Shown: piece by piece, positions 1-7,491 of the stretch
Position numbering within the stretch: position 1 is the first letter of the stretch
Layout: every line of letters begins with the position of its first letter
Assembly (NCBI GenBank): GCA_020435885.1
Contig: JAGQYU010000105.1
Span: 8,825-20,730 of the forward strand
Direction of reading: 5' to 3'
From: Flavobacteriaceae bacterium
Lineage (GTDB): Bacteria; Bacteroidota; Bacteroidia; Flavobacteriales; Flavobacteriaceae
DNA: 11,906 nt
Translations under genes and position numbers: made by a program
The notes under the pieces: generated by a model
What the model saw: the letters and a program-made list of their open reading frames with translations, nothing else
Told to the model about the DNA's origin: nothing
The model's database searches: none

Positions 1-746
1 TCTGTTAAAATATCGCCAAAAAGGTTTTCTGTAATCAATACATCATAAGAATTTGGCCATTGTACCAAGCGCATGGCTACAGCATCAACAAACTCGTAGC
101 TCACTTCAACTTCAGGATATTCGCTGGCCATTTTTTGCACGGTTTCCCTCCATAACCTGCTAGTTTCCAATACATTTGCTTTATCAACACAACATAATTT
201 TTTACGTCTGCTCATTGCTGTTTCAAAACCTTTTCTGGCTAAACGCTCCACTTCAGCTCTGGAATATACACAGTTGTCATAAGCAACATCACCGCCTTCT
301 CTCCTTCCCTTTTCACCAAAATAAATACCACCTGTCAACTCACGTAGAAATACCAAATCAGTACCTTCAATACGCTCTTTTTTTAATGGCGAATTGTCAA
401 TTAGAGATGGAAAAGTAAACGTAGGACGTACATTGGCAAACAATCCTAGTTTTTGACGCATTTTCAATAAGCCCTGCTCAGGACGCACTTTAGCACTTGG
501 GTCATTATCATACTTAGGGTGACCGATAGCACCAAATAGAACAGCATCGGCATTCATACAAATCTCATGAGTTTCATCCGGGTAAGGTTCTCCAACAGCA
601 TCTATGGCTGCAGCTCCCGTTAAGGCAGGCTTCCACTCTATATGATGATCGAATTTTTTTGCTACGGCATTACAAACTTTTACAGCTTGGTCAATTACTT
701 CCGGGCCTATTCCGTCTCCGGCCAAGAGTGCTATGGTCATTTTCAT
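1..746 (-). CDS. leuB: 3-isopropylmalate dehydrogenase, N-terminal part (runs off left edge)
   Basis: NAD-dependent oxidative decarboxylation of 3-isopropylmalate to 2-oxoisocaproate, the third step of leucine synthesis, in the cytoplasm. The frame is open from an ATG at 746 to the window edge, giving 248 residues; the family usually has about 350-360, so roughly the last 100 are outside. Visible motifs are GDGIGPEV (residues 10-17), the substrate-binding arginine region RPEQGLLKMRQKLGLFANVRP-like (88-108), RELTGGIYFG (135-144) with the active-site Tyr142, VDKANVL with Lys189, and the metal-binding region FVDAVAMRLV (Asp221) leading into TENLFGDILT (Asp245). A second in-frame Met at codon 3 (740) is an alternative start; I prefer 746 because an AAAGA lies directly before it, but this is weak. 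It is the last visible gene of leuC-leuD-leuA-leuB, 125 bases after leuA. No damage is seen. Confidence 0.95.
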   Translation of the reverse strand, partial: MKMTIALLAGDGIGPEVIDQAVKVCNAVAKKFDHHIEWKPALTGAAAIDAVGEPYPDETHEICMNADAVLFGAIGHPKYDNDPSAKVRPEQGLLKMRQKLGLFANVRPTFTFPSLIDNSPLKKERIEGTDLVFLRELTGGIYFGEKGRREGGDVAYDNCVYSRAEVERLARKGFETAMSRRKKLCCVDKANVLETSRLWRETVQKMASEYPEVEVSYEFVDAVAMRLVQWPNSYDVLITENLFGDILT

Positions 747-871
747 TCTTTACGAGATTTTAGATGTTAGAATTGAGATAATAGATATTCTTATATGTTT
801 CAATTCTACTTTTTATTATATTTTTAATTATTTTTTATTTTAACAAACAACTAATAGCTAACAACCAACAA
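747..871 (-). other. leuA-leuB intergenic gap with repeat-like sequence and small stem-loop
   Basis: A 125-base, very AT-rich gap between leuA and leuB. It contains a perfect 9-base inverted repeat TAGAATTGA/TCAATTCTA (768-776 and 800-808, 23-base loop). The end next to the leuA stop codon (851-874) matches 18 of 24 positions, without gaps, with the equivalent place after leuC (3062-3085). No TAnnTTTG promoter box or U-tract terminator was recognised, so leuB is probably transcribed with the upstream genes. Confidence 0.45.
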
Positions 872-2389
872 CTATATAATATTCAACATTTTTTCAGTGG
901 CTTTGATAGCCGATACTGTTTGGTCAGAATCCAATCCTCTGGTTTTAAACTCTTTTGAATCATTTTTCCATGTAATAACGGTTTCGCAAAGTGCATCCGA
1001 GTTACTTCCGGGAGGTATCCGTACAGCATAATCAATCAACTGAGGCAGCGAAAGTTTTTTCCTTGTGTAAATACTTTTTAGCGCATTCATAAAAGCATCA
1101 AATTGACCATCACCTTGAGCATTTTCTTCAAATTTTTCGCCATCAATGGTGACAGAAACTGTTGTGGATGGCCGTAAGCCTTTGGCATGTGTAAGCACAT
1201 ACGAATCTACCACTACTTTTTCCTCCAATGCATTGCTATCCAACACGTCAGAAATGATATAAGGTAAATCTTCTTTGGTTACGAGTTGCTTTTTATCTCC
1301 TAATTCAATGATGCGTTGCGTTACTTTTTTTACATCTTCATCGTTAAGATGTAAGCCTAATTCTTGTAAATTCTTTTGGATATTTGCCTTACCGGATGAT
1401 TTACCCAGCGCATATTTACGTTTTCTACCAAAGCGCTCCGGTAACAAATCATTAAAATATAGATTCTTTTTATTATCACCATCTGCGTGGATACCGGCTG
1501 TCTGTGTAAAAACATTTGCGCCTACCACAGGTTTGTTATCAGGAATTCTAAAGCCTGAAAATGTTTCAACTAACTTACTTACAGAATATAAGGCTTTTTC
1601 ATTTATAGTGATACTTACATCCTTTAAATAATCATTTACAACAGCTACAACACTTGCCATGGGTGCATTTCCGGCACGTTCACCCATCCCATTCATGGTC
1701 AAATGTATTCCATTCATTCCGGCTTTTATAGCTTGTACAACATTTGCAACACTTAGGTCATAATCGTTATGGGCATGAAAATCAAAATGATGTTTTGGGT
1801 ATTTTTCTCTGATCTCTGATAAATATTCCAATGTCTCATCAGGAGTTAATACGCCCAATGTATCGGGTAGCATAATCCGCTTTACGGATTGCGTTGTTAA
1901 AAAGTCTATAAATTCAAAAACATACTCTTTTGAACTACGCATACCATTGCTCCAATCTTCCAAATATACATTGGTTTCTATGCCATGTTTTTGAGCAAGT
2001 AAAATGGTTTCTGAAATTTCTTTAAAATGCTGATTAGGAGTTTTTTTAAGCTGGTGAGTTAAATGGTTTATAGAACCTTTTGTAAGTAGGTTCTGAACTT
2101 TAGCACCTGCTTTTAACATCCATTCTATAGATACTCCGTTATCTACAAAAGTCAGCACTTCAATAGCATTGATATACCCTTTTTTTGCTGCCCATGAAGT
2201 GATGTTCTTTACTGCTTGGAACTCACCTTCAGAAACTCTTGCAGAGGCAATTTCAATACGATTTACCTTTAATTCTTCTAATAATAGCTGAGCAATAGTT
2301 AACTTTTCTGAGGATGAAAACGATACGCCGGAGGTTTGCTCCCCGTCACGTAACGTGGTATCCATTATTTCAACTTTTCTAGCAGTCAT
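872..2389 (-). CDS. leuA: 2-isopropylmalate synthase-type enzyme (LeuA/CimA superfamily, with regulatory domain)
   Basis: Condenses acetyl-CoA with a 2-oxoacid; from its place in the leucine cluster the likely substrate is 2-oxoisovalerate, giving 2-isopropylmalate. The 505 residues begin with the HMGL-like TIM barrel: LRDGEQ (13-18, Arg14/Asp15), the metal-binding HAHND (205-209) and NGMGERAGNA (233-242). An accessory region (about 290-370) and a C-terminal LeuA-type allosteric domain (about 380-505) follow, the latter with AQGDGQFDA (424-432) and a final TRGLDSDQTVSAIKA. The allosteric domain suggests feedback inhibition by an end product. The sequence differs from classical E. coli LeuA (HAHNDYDL rather than HCHNDLGL) and belongs to a Bacteroidota clade lying between isopropylmalate and citramalate synthases, so citramalate synthase is the alternative. 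Its ATG directly abuts the leuD TAA with no bases between, pointing to translational coupling. Confidence 0.85.
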   Translation of the reverse strand: MTARKVEIMDTTLRDGEQTSGVSFSSSEKLTIAQLLLEELKVNRIEIASARVSEGEFQAVKNITSWAAKKGYINAIEVLTFVDNGVSIEWMLKAGAKVQNLLTKGSINHLTHQLKKTPNQHFKEISETILLAQKHGIETNVYLEDWSNGMRSSKEYVFEFIDFLTTQSVKRIMLPDTLGVLTPDETLEYLSEIREKYPKHHFDFHAHNDYDLSVANVVQAIKAGMNGIHLTMNGMGERAGNAPMASVVAVVNDYLKDVSITINEKALYSVSKLVETFSGFRIPDNKPVVGANVFTQTAGIHADGDNKKNLYFNDLLPERFGRKRKYALGKSSGKANIQKNLQELGLHLNDEDVKKVTQRIIELGDKKQLVTKEDLPYIISDVLDSNALEEKVVVDSYVLTHAKGLRPSTTVSVTIDGEKFEENAQGDGQFDAFMNALKSIYTRKKLSLPQLIDYAVRIPPGSNSDALCETVITWKNDSKEFKTRGLDSDQTVSAIKATEKMLNII

Positions 2390-2986
2390 TTACAGAGGTA
2401 AATTAGTTGCGAATTCTTGTATTTCGTTTTTCATGTTTTGCAGATAGTCAATATCATCAAAACCGTTGAGCATATTACTTTTTTTGTATGTATTAATATC
2501 AAATGATTCTTTTTTGCCCATAGATAACAATGTTATCGTTTGTTCAGGTAGGTTGATCTCAAGTTCTGTAGTTGGATCAACATATATGGTAGAAAATATT
2601 TCTTCTAAGAACTCAGGACTCACCTGCACAGGCAATACCCCAATATTGAGGCAGTTATTTCTAAAGATATCAGCGAAAAAGCTGGAAACTACACATCTAA
2701 ACCCATAATCATAAATTGCCCATGCAGCATGCTCTCTGGAAGAACCAGAGCCAAAATTTTTACCCCCAATCAGTATTTTTCCTTTGTAAATAGGGTTATT
2801 CAGTACAAAGTCTTGTTTTGGAGAGTTATCTGCATTATAGCGCCAGTCTCTGAATAAATTATCACCAAATCCTTTGCGCTCCGTTGCTTTCAAAAAACGC
2901 GCAGGGATGATTTGGTCTGTATCTACATTTTCTATAGGCAGTGGCACTGCTGAGCTTTGTAATATGTTGAATTTATCGTAAGCCAT
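2390..2986 (-). CDS. leuD: 3-isopropylmalate dehydratase small subunit
   Basis: Small subunit of the isopropylmalate isomerase, which with LeuC interconverts 2- and 3-isopropylmalate in leucine synthesis. The 198 residues match the usual length of about 200. Diagnostic motifs are PLPIENVDTDQIIPARFLK (15-33), the GGKNFGSGSSREHA swivel-domain loop (74-87) and FADIFRNNCLNIGVLPV (104-120). It starts MAYDKFNIL, a typical small-subunit opening. It lies 107 bases downstream of leuC, and its TAA is followed at once by the leuA ATG. The gap before it can form a long hairpin in the transcript, which could affect the leuC:leuD ratio or mRNA stability. Confidence 0.95.
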   Translation of the reverse strand: MAYDKFNILQSSAVPLPIENVDTDQIIPARFLKATERKGFGDNLFRDWRYNADNSPKQDFVLNNPIYKGKILIGGKNFGSGSSREHAAWAIYDYGFRCVVSSFFADIFRNNCLNIGVLPVQVSPEFLEEIFSTIYVDPTTELEINLPEQTITLLSMGKKESFDINTYKKSNMLNGFDDIDYLQNMKNEIQEFATNLPL

Positions 2987-3001
2987 TTATTTTTGCTTTT
3001 G

Positions 3002-3090
3002 GCCTTTAGCTACTAGCTATTGGCAATGTTTTGTTTAATTTTTATTCTCTTTTGATTTTTGCTAATGGCCAACAGCCAATTGCTAAAAAC
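3002..3090 (-). repeat. Long imperfect inverted repeat (RNA hairpin) between leuC and leuD
   Basis: The 3065-3090 and 3002-3027 arms can pair in the minus-strand transcript as a stem of about 26 positions with two internal mismatches (A-A and C-U) and about five G-U pairs, enclosing an A-rich loop of 37 bases. The hairpin begins just after the leuC TAG and ends about 15 bases before the leuD ATG. No U-tract follows, so it is not a typical terminator. It could be an mRNA-stabilising or processing element, or a mobile REP-like intergenic repeat. The pairing was worked out by hand. Confidence 0.6.
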
Positions 3091-3093
3091 TAT

Positions 3094-4497
3094 CTACAAT
3101 AATTCTCTAGGGTCAGTTACTACACCTGTTACAGCCGCTGCCGCTGCAACTAATGGGCTCGCCAATAACGTTCTGGCTCCGGGGCCTTGACGACCTTCAA
3201 AGTTTCTGTTTGAAGTACTTACGGCATATTTACCTGCAGGTATTTTATCATCATTCATAGCCAAACAAGCTGAACACCCGGGTTGACGTAGTGAAAAACC
3301 AGCATCCGTTAAAGTGTCTAAGATACCTTCTTCTTTAATTTGTTGTTCTACGATATGTGAACCTGGAACTAGCCAAACCGTAACATCATCCGCTTTCTTT
3401 TTACCTTTGACTATGGATGCGAAGGCTCTAAAATCTTCAATCCTGCCATTGGTGCAGCTTCCTAAAAAAACATAATCTACTTTTTTGCCAAGCATGGGTT
3501 CGTTTTCAGCATAGCCCATATAGGTCAATGATTTTTCATACGTTGCTTTTCCTCCTCCAACTTCATCAGCTGTTGGTATTTTTTGTGTGATACCCATACC
3601 CATACCAGGGTTAGTTCCATAAGTGATCATAGGTTCTATATCACTACCGCTAAAGGTATATTCTTTATCAAAAGTAGCACCTTCTTCAGTTTTAAGTGTT
3701 TTCCAGTAAGCCAAAGCTTTATCCCACTCCTCACCTTTTGGAGCCAATGGGCGTCCTTTTATATAATTAAAAGTTGTTTCGTCCGGAGCAATCATTCCAC
3801 CGCGGGCACCCATTTCTATACTAAGGTTACAAACCGTCATGCGGCCTTCCATACTCATGTTTTCAAAAACTTCTCCAGCATATTCTACAAAATAACCTGT
3901 TGCCCCGGAAGTAGTTAATTTAGAAATGATATATAATGCGACATCTTTGGGAGTCACACCTTTACCTAAAGTACCATTGATGTTGATACGCATCTTTTTC
4001 GGTTTAGGCTGCATGATACATTGTGTTGAAAGTACCATTTCTACTTCTGAAGTCCCTATACCAAAAGCAATAGCTCCAAAAGCACCGTGAGTAGACGTAT
4101 GGCTATCACCACAAACAATAGTAGCTCCCGGAAAGGTAATACCATTTTCCGGTCCTACAACGTGTACAATTCCGTTCTTTTCATGGCCTAAGCCCCAGTG
4201 ACTAATACCATATTCTTTTGAATTATCTTCCAAGGCCTTTAGTTGATTCGCCGATAAAGGGTCTTCAACAGGTAAATGCTGATTGATGGTTGGTGTGTTA
4301 TGATCTGCCGTAGCAAACGTACGCTCTGGGTATAATACTTGTAAACCTCTGTTTTTTAAACCTAAAAAAGCAACAGGGCTTGTTACTTCGTGTATAAAAT
4401 GACGGTCGATAAAGAATACATCAGGGCCATTTTCAATATGACGAACCACATGAGAATCCCAAACTTTATCAAACAATGTTTTGCTCATATTTTTCAA
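3094..4497 (-). CDS. leuC: 3-isopropylmalate dehydratase large subunit
   Basis: Aconitase-family, [4Fe-4S]-dependent large subunit of isopropylmalate isomerase, the partner of LeuD. The 467 residues match the usual length of about 465-470. The three cluster-binding cysteines are visible: Cys348 in FLGSCTNGR and Cys408/Cys411 in PGCSACLAMN. Other family landmarks are RTFATADHNTPT (59-70), VCGDSHTSTHGAFGA (128-142) and STSNRNFEGRQGPGARTLLASP (427-448). The longest frame opens MKNMSKTLFDKVWDSH; most relatives begin at the MSKTLF methionine, so the start may be at 4488 instead of 4497. As first gene of the leu cluster it is preceded by a probable promoter box at 4524-4531 and lies 275 bases after the EF-G-like gene, behind a strong terminator. 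I saw no leader peptide, T-box or attenuator in that space. Confidence 0.96.
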   Translation of the reverse strand: MKNMSKTLFDKVWDSHVVRHIENGPDVFFIDRHFIHEVTSPVAFLGLKNRGLQVLYPERTFATADHNTPTINQHLPVEDPLSANQLKALEDNSKEYGISHWGLGHEKNGIVHVVGPENGITFPGATIVCGDSHTSTHGAFGAIAFGIGTSEVEMVLSTQCIMQPKPKKMRININGTLGKGVTPKDVALYIISKLTTSGATGYFVEYAGEVFENMSMEGRMTVCNLSIEMGARGGMIAPDETTFNYIKGRPLAPKGEEWDKALAYWKTLKTEEGATFDKEYTFSGSDIEPMITYGTNPGMGMGITQKIPTADEVGGGKATYEKSLTYMGYAENEPMLGKKVDYVFLGSCTNGRIEDFRAFASIVKGKKKADDVTVWLVPGSHIVEQQIKEEGILDTLTDAGFSLRQPGCSACLAMNDDKIPAGKYAVSTSNRNFEGRQGPGARTLLASPLVAAAAAVTGVVTDPRELL

Positions 4498-4717
4498 TTG
4501 ATGATTATAATTTTTAAGACTTACAAAAGTAAATTTATTTATACTTTACAGGGTGACAAATGTAATGAAAACTACTTTTTTCACCGGAGATTTTGTTTGC
4601 TAAAGCATCTGATTTCTAAATTTTTACACTATTTATAAATGTGATGTCCAAAATTAAAATTTCTTTCAGTAGAAGTGATTATTCTCAAAGATTTATTATA
4701 CTATTTTCAATAAATAA
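4498..4717 (-). other. Gene-free region upstream of leuC
   Basis: About 220 AT-rich bases between the EF-G terminator and leuC. Apart from the -7 box at 4524-4531 and a possible -33 TTTG at 4557-4560, I see no conserved ORF, no tandem leucine codons of a leader peptide, no T-box and no clear dyad. An 82-codon plus-strand frame crossing it begins inside leuC antisense and has no recognisable protein features. Confidence 0.5.
4524..4531 (-). promoter_or_regulatory. Probable leu operon promoter (-7 box TACTTTTG)
   Basis: On the minus strand TACTTTTG fits the Bacteroidota -7 consensus TAnnTTTG exactly. A TTTG that could be the -33 element lies at 4557-4560, but the spacer of 25 bases is longer than the usual 19-21 or so. 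Transcription would begin near 4515-4518, leaving a leader of only about 20-30 bases, too short for a classical attenuator. Confidence 0.45.
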
Positions 4718-4749
4718 AAAAGCACTTATCGTGATTGATAAGTGCTTTT
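4718..4749 (-). terminator. Strong, probably bidirectional intrinsic terminator after the EF-G-like gene
   Basis: A perfect 13-base inverted repeat AAAAGCACTTATC / GATAAGTGCTTTT (4718-4730 and 4737-4749) with a 6-base loop, 23 bases past the stop codon at 4773. In the minus-strand direction it ends in a T-rich run (TTTTTTATTTATT), and the A/T-ended arms also allow termination on the plus strand. It separates the EF-G-like gene from the leu operon. Confidence 0.9.
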
Positions 4750-4772
4750 GCAATTGATTATGTAAATATCTA

Positions 4773-6878
4773 TTATTGTTCTTTTACCAATTCTTGTTGA
4801 ATATTCGTTGGAACCAATTCAAATGATGTGAATTTAGAACTGAAAGTAGCCCTACCTTGTGTTAAAGATCTGAGGTCGGTAGAATAGCCATACATTTCAG
4901 CTGCCGGTACTATACTTTTCAATATCTGATAGTTACCATTACTGTTGATACCTTGAATAATAGCTCTGCGAGATTGCAGATCGGTCATAACATTACCTAC
5001 CATATCTTCAGGTACTTTAACAGTCAATTCATTCATAGGCTCTAACAATTTCGGATTTGCATTTAAGAAAGCTTCCTTAAAGGCATGAGCTCCAGCAATT
5101 TTAAAAGAAATATCATTAGAATCTACTGGGTGCATTTTACCATCAAAGACCATAACACGTACGTCTCTGATATATGAATTGGTCAACGGGCCAGATTCCA
5201 TTACTTCTAACACGCCTTTCATGATAGACGGTAAATAACGTTGATCGATAACACCTCCCACAATACAATTATAGAAAATAAGCTTTCCGCCCCAGCTAAG
5301 TCCTACTTCTTCTTTACCTCTAATGCTAAAGCCTTCGGGTTCTGCCATTCCTTCATACCAAGGCTCAATTTTCATATGAACCTCTCCGAACTGACCAGCT
5401 CCACCTGATTGTTTTTTATGGCGATAACTAGCTGTTGATGAGCGTTGTATAGTTTCTCTATATGTAATTTTTGGTCTTTCGAAACTAGCTTCTATACCAT
5501 ACACTTTTTTTAGTGCCCAGTCTATTGTTGCTAAATGTAATTCGCCTTGACAGCCAATAATCAATTCTTTTGATTCTTTGGAATAATTAATTACCACTGT
5601 TGGATCTTGGCTATGTATCCTTTTTAACGCTTCACTAAGTTTTTCCTCATCAGCTTTGTTTACAGCATTTACTGTTTTAGAGATTCGTGGTTCAGGATAA
5701 ACAATTGGTTTTATAGTTACTTTTTTACTGGATGCGTGTAATGTATCATTAGTTTCTGTAAACTTCAATTTTAGTGTTGCTCCAATATCACCGACTGTAA
5801 GTTTTGAAACGGGTTCTCGGTTCTTACCATCCATGATGAACAATTGGTTCAATATTTCAGTTTCACCATTTCTGGAATTAACCAGTTTATCATTGGCATT
5901 TATTTCGCCTGATTTTACTTTAAAGAATGTTATTTGCCCCAAATTTGGCTGATAGATGGTCTTAAATATAAACAAAGATGTAGGAGCATCAATTTTTGGA
6001 GTTATTTCCTCCCCTTCAACACTTTGTTCTGCTTTAAGATCGGAAGCTGCAGGAGCTACATTATCAATAAAGCCCATTAATCTTCCTGTACCCATATCAT
6101 TCAATGCTGATACGCAGAATATTGGAAATAATTCATGATTTAACATACCTGCTTTGATACCTTGGCGCATTTCATCTTCGTTCAATGTTCCCTTATCAAA
6201 GTATAATTCCATCAACTCTTCATCATTTTCGGCTGCTTTTTCTACCAATTCATTGTGTAGCTGATTGGCTAGTTCTTTTTGATCATCAGGAATAGGTAGT
6301 TTTTCAGGCTTTCCTCCGTCAGGACCAAATTTGTACATCTTCATTTTCAGAACATCCACAATACATTGCGCTCCATTAGCAACTAGAGGATATTGAATTT
6401 TAACAGCATTGTTACCCACCAGTTCTTTAATGCCTTTATAAGTTTCATCGTAATTAGCATTAGGATGATCTATCTGATTGATAACGAATAACGTAGGTTT
6501 GTTGTATTTATCAACGTAGTTCCAAATGATTTCAGTACCAACTTCAACACCGTACTGAGCGTTTAGAACAGTAACAATGGTATCAGCTACTCGTATAGAA
6601 GAAATGATTTCTCCAATAAAATCATCCAGTCCGGGAGTGTCAATAATATTGATCTTATAATTGCGCCATTCGGTGTGTAAAGGTGTAGCAAAAACGGAGG
6701 CACCGCGTTCATGTTCAATTTCATGATGGTCAGAAACAGTATTTTTGGCTTCTACTGTTCCTCTTCTATTAATAAGTCCAGCTTCGAACAACATGGTTTC
6801 TGAAAGTGTTGTTTTTCCGCTGTTATGCGCCCCTACAAAAACTACATTTTTGATGTGTTTATCGTCATATATCTTCAT
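4773..6878 (-). CDS. Elongation factor G paralogue (EF-G2 type) with altered GTPase motifs
   Basis: A 701-residue EF-G with the full domain order: G domain (about 9-280), domain II (about 300-395), III (about 400-475), IV (about 480-600) and V (about 610-690). G1 is GAHNSGKT (16-23), with Asn where canonical EF-G (AHIDAGKT) has Asp. Switch I reads ERGASVFAT instead of the RGITI type. G3 is DTPGLDDF (80-87), so Leu84 replaces the catalytic His of DTPGHVDF. G4 is NQID (134-137) and G5 CVSAL (255-259). Domain IV keeps KKQSGGAGQFGEV (488-500) and the tip segment with His583 (DGKMHPVDSN), so ribosome binding and translocation look intact while GTP hydrolysis is probably weak or absent. Bacteroides thetaiotaomicron EF-G2, of similar overall layout as I recall it, is reported to translocate without hydrolysing GTP and to matter in starvation; function here is inferred by analogy. 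This is unlikely to be the housekeeping fusA. It has its own strong terminator. Confidence 0.9.
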   Translation of the reverse strand: MKIYDDKHIKNVVFVGAHNSGKTTLSETMLFEAGLINRRGTVEAKNTVSDHHEIEHERGASVFATPLHTEWRNYKINIIDTPGLDDFIGEIISSIRVADTIVTVLNAQYGVEVGTEIIWNYVDKYNKPTLFVINQIDHPNANYDETYKGIKELVGNNAVKIQYPLVANGAQCIVDVLKMKMYKFGPDGGKPEKLPIPDDQKELANQLHNELVEKAAENDEELMELYFDKGTLNEDEMRQGIKAGMLNHELFPIFCVSALNDMGTGRLMGFIDNVAPAASDLKAEQSVEGEEITPKIDAPTSLFIFKTIYQPNLGQITFFKVKSGEINANDKLVNSRNGETEILNQLFIMDGKNREPVSKLTVGDIGATLKLKFTETNDTLHASSKKVTIKPIVYPEPRISKTVNAVNKADEEKLSEALKRIHSQDPTVVINYSKESKELIIGCQGELHLATIDWALKKVYGIEASFERPKITYRETIQRSSTASYRHKKQSGGAGQFGEVHMKIEPWYEGMAEPEGFSIRGKEEVGLSWGGKLIFYNCIVGGVIDQRYLPSIMKGVLEVMESGPLTNSYIRDVRVMVFDGKMHPVDSNDISFKIAGAHAFKEAFLNANPKLLEPMNELTVKVPEDMVGNVMTDLQSRRAIIQGINSNGNYQILKSIVPAAEMYGYSTDLRSLTQGRATFSSKFTSFELVPTNIQQELVKEQ

Positions 6879-6910
6879 GATTGTCTGTTTTTAGGATTAA
6901 AATTTTGATA

Positions 6911-6920
6911 TAAAACTATA
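6911..6920 (-). promoter_or_regulatory. Possible promoter core TATAGTTTTA upstream of the EF-G-like gene
   Basis: The minus-strand 10-mer TATAGTTTTA ends 33 bases before the ATG. The same 10-mer occurs at a similar distance (28 bases) before the VOC gene, at 7464-7473. It is only a loose match to TAnnTTTG, and no clear -33 element was found. Confidence 0.25.
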
Positions 6921-6978
6921 GACAATATAAGAAGAAAAATATGATAATTGTTAGTTTATATGATACTTTTTTTAATAT

Positions 6979-7037
6979 AAAGATTCTCTTATTATGCTCA
7001 GATTTATGAACAATCAAAAACAGATAAGAGAACCTTT
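6979..7037 (-). terminator. Inverted repeat after the VOC gene, possible weak terminator
   Basis: Two 14-base arms, 6979-6992 and 7024-7037, pair with one G-U and no other mismatch around a 31-base loop. The hairpin starts 13 bases past the VOC stop codon. Minus-strand sequence after it is ATATTAAAAAAAG rather than a T run, so it is not a standard intrinsic terminator. It could instead be an mRNA 3'-end stabiliser or a regulatory element upstream of the EF-G-like gene. Confidence 0.45.
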
Positions 7038-7049
7038 ATTTTGAAAGTA

Positions 7050-7436
7050 TTATTTCAGTGAATGTAGTCCGAACATATTCCCTTCGGTATCTATACATAG
7101 CGAAATAAATCCATACTCACCAATAGACATTTTAGGTTGCACTACTTTGCCTCCTGCCATTTCAACTCTGTTTTGTTCTGTTGTGCAGTCATCACTATGA
7201 AAATAGATTACAGTACTATTGCCACCGGCTTTAAAACCATCCATTTTTACCAAAGCTCCTGAAGCTCCGTGTTGCTCCATGTTAGAAGGGAAGAATAGCA
7301 TTTCAGTAAATTGAGCAGTTTCCGGCATAGGTAACTCATTAAGCTGTATATTTAAGATAGTTTCATAAAATTTTTGTGCTCTTTTAGTGTTATCAACGTA
7401 AATTTCAAACCAGATAACGGGATTTTTTGCCTCCAT
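7050..7436 (-). CDS. VOC-family (glyoxalase/bleomycin-resistance fold) protein
   Basis: A 128-residue single VOC domain, the usual size for the glyoxalase I / dioxygenase / bleomycin-resistance superfamily. The two beta-alpha-beta modules are visible: NPVIWFEIYVDNTKRAQKFYE (5-25), then STVIYFHSDDCTTEQNRVEMAGGKVV (74-99) and the closing KMSIGEYGFISLCIDTEGNMFGLHS. The last segment resembles uncharacterised bacterial VOC proteins (lactoylglutathione-lyase-like) more than true glyoxalase I. Substrate and metal cannot be assigned. No signal peptide or membrane segment, so cytoplasmic. It lies 83 bases downstream of the Crp-type regulator with an 18-base palindrome in between, which suggests it is a target of that regulator. 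A loose promoter core is at 7464-7473. Confidence 0.85.
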   Translation of the reverse strand: MEAKNPVIWFEIYVDNTKRAQKFYETILNIQLNELPMPETAQFTEMLFFPSNMEQHGASGALVKMDGFKAGGNSTVIYFHSDDCTTEQNRVEMAGGKVVQPKMSIGEYGFISLCIDTEGNMFGLHSLK

Positions 7437-7463
7437 AGATAATTGTTTTTTAAGTTTACGGTT

Positions 7464-7473
7464 TAAAACTATA
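7464..7473 (-). promoter_or_regulatory. Possible promoter core TATAGTTTTA upstream of the VOC gene
   Basis: The minus-strand 10-mer TATAGTTTTA is identical to the one before the EF-G-like gene. It ends 28 bases before the VOC start. If it acts as the -7 box, transcription would begin near 7459, placing the palindrome at 7492-7509 around -41, where a class II Crp-type activator sits. This reading depends on an unproven start site. Confidence 0.3.
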
Positions 7474-7491
7474 CAATTGGAGGTTAAAACT

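Noticed and set aside
176..418. 80-codon plus-strand frame
   Set aside because: Entirely antisense to leuB, whose conserved motifs occupy the same bases; no recognisable protein features.
768..808. 9-base stem between leuA and leuB as a terminator
   Set aside because: AT-rich stem, 23-base loop and no following T run on the minus strand; leuB is expected to be co-transcribed.
1275..1631. 118-codon plus-strand frame
   Set aside because: Antisense to leuA, composition of a shadow frame, no start signals.
3583..3918. 111-codon plus-strand frame
   Set aside because: Antisense to leuC across well-conserved residues; the His/Thr-rich start is low-complexity by chance.
4390..4638. 82-codon plus-strand frame reaching into the leuC upstream gap
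   Set aside because: Begins antisense within leuC, has no conserved features, and covers the probable leuC promoter.
4498..4717. Leucine leader peptide, T-box or attenuator before leuC
   Set aside because: No run of leucine codons, no T-box sequence and no terminator close to leuC; the only terminator (4718-4749) belongs to the upstream gene.
7461..7491. Direct repeat AGTTTTAACC / AGTTTTAAACC before the VOC gene
   Set aside because: Only two short AT-rich copies; could be chance, and one copy is part of the possible promoter core.
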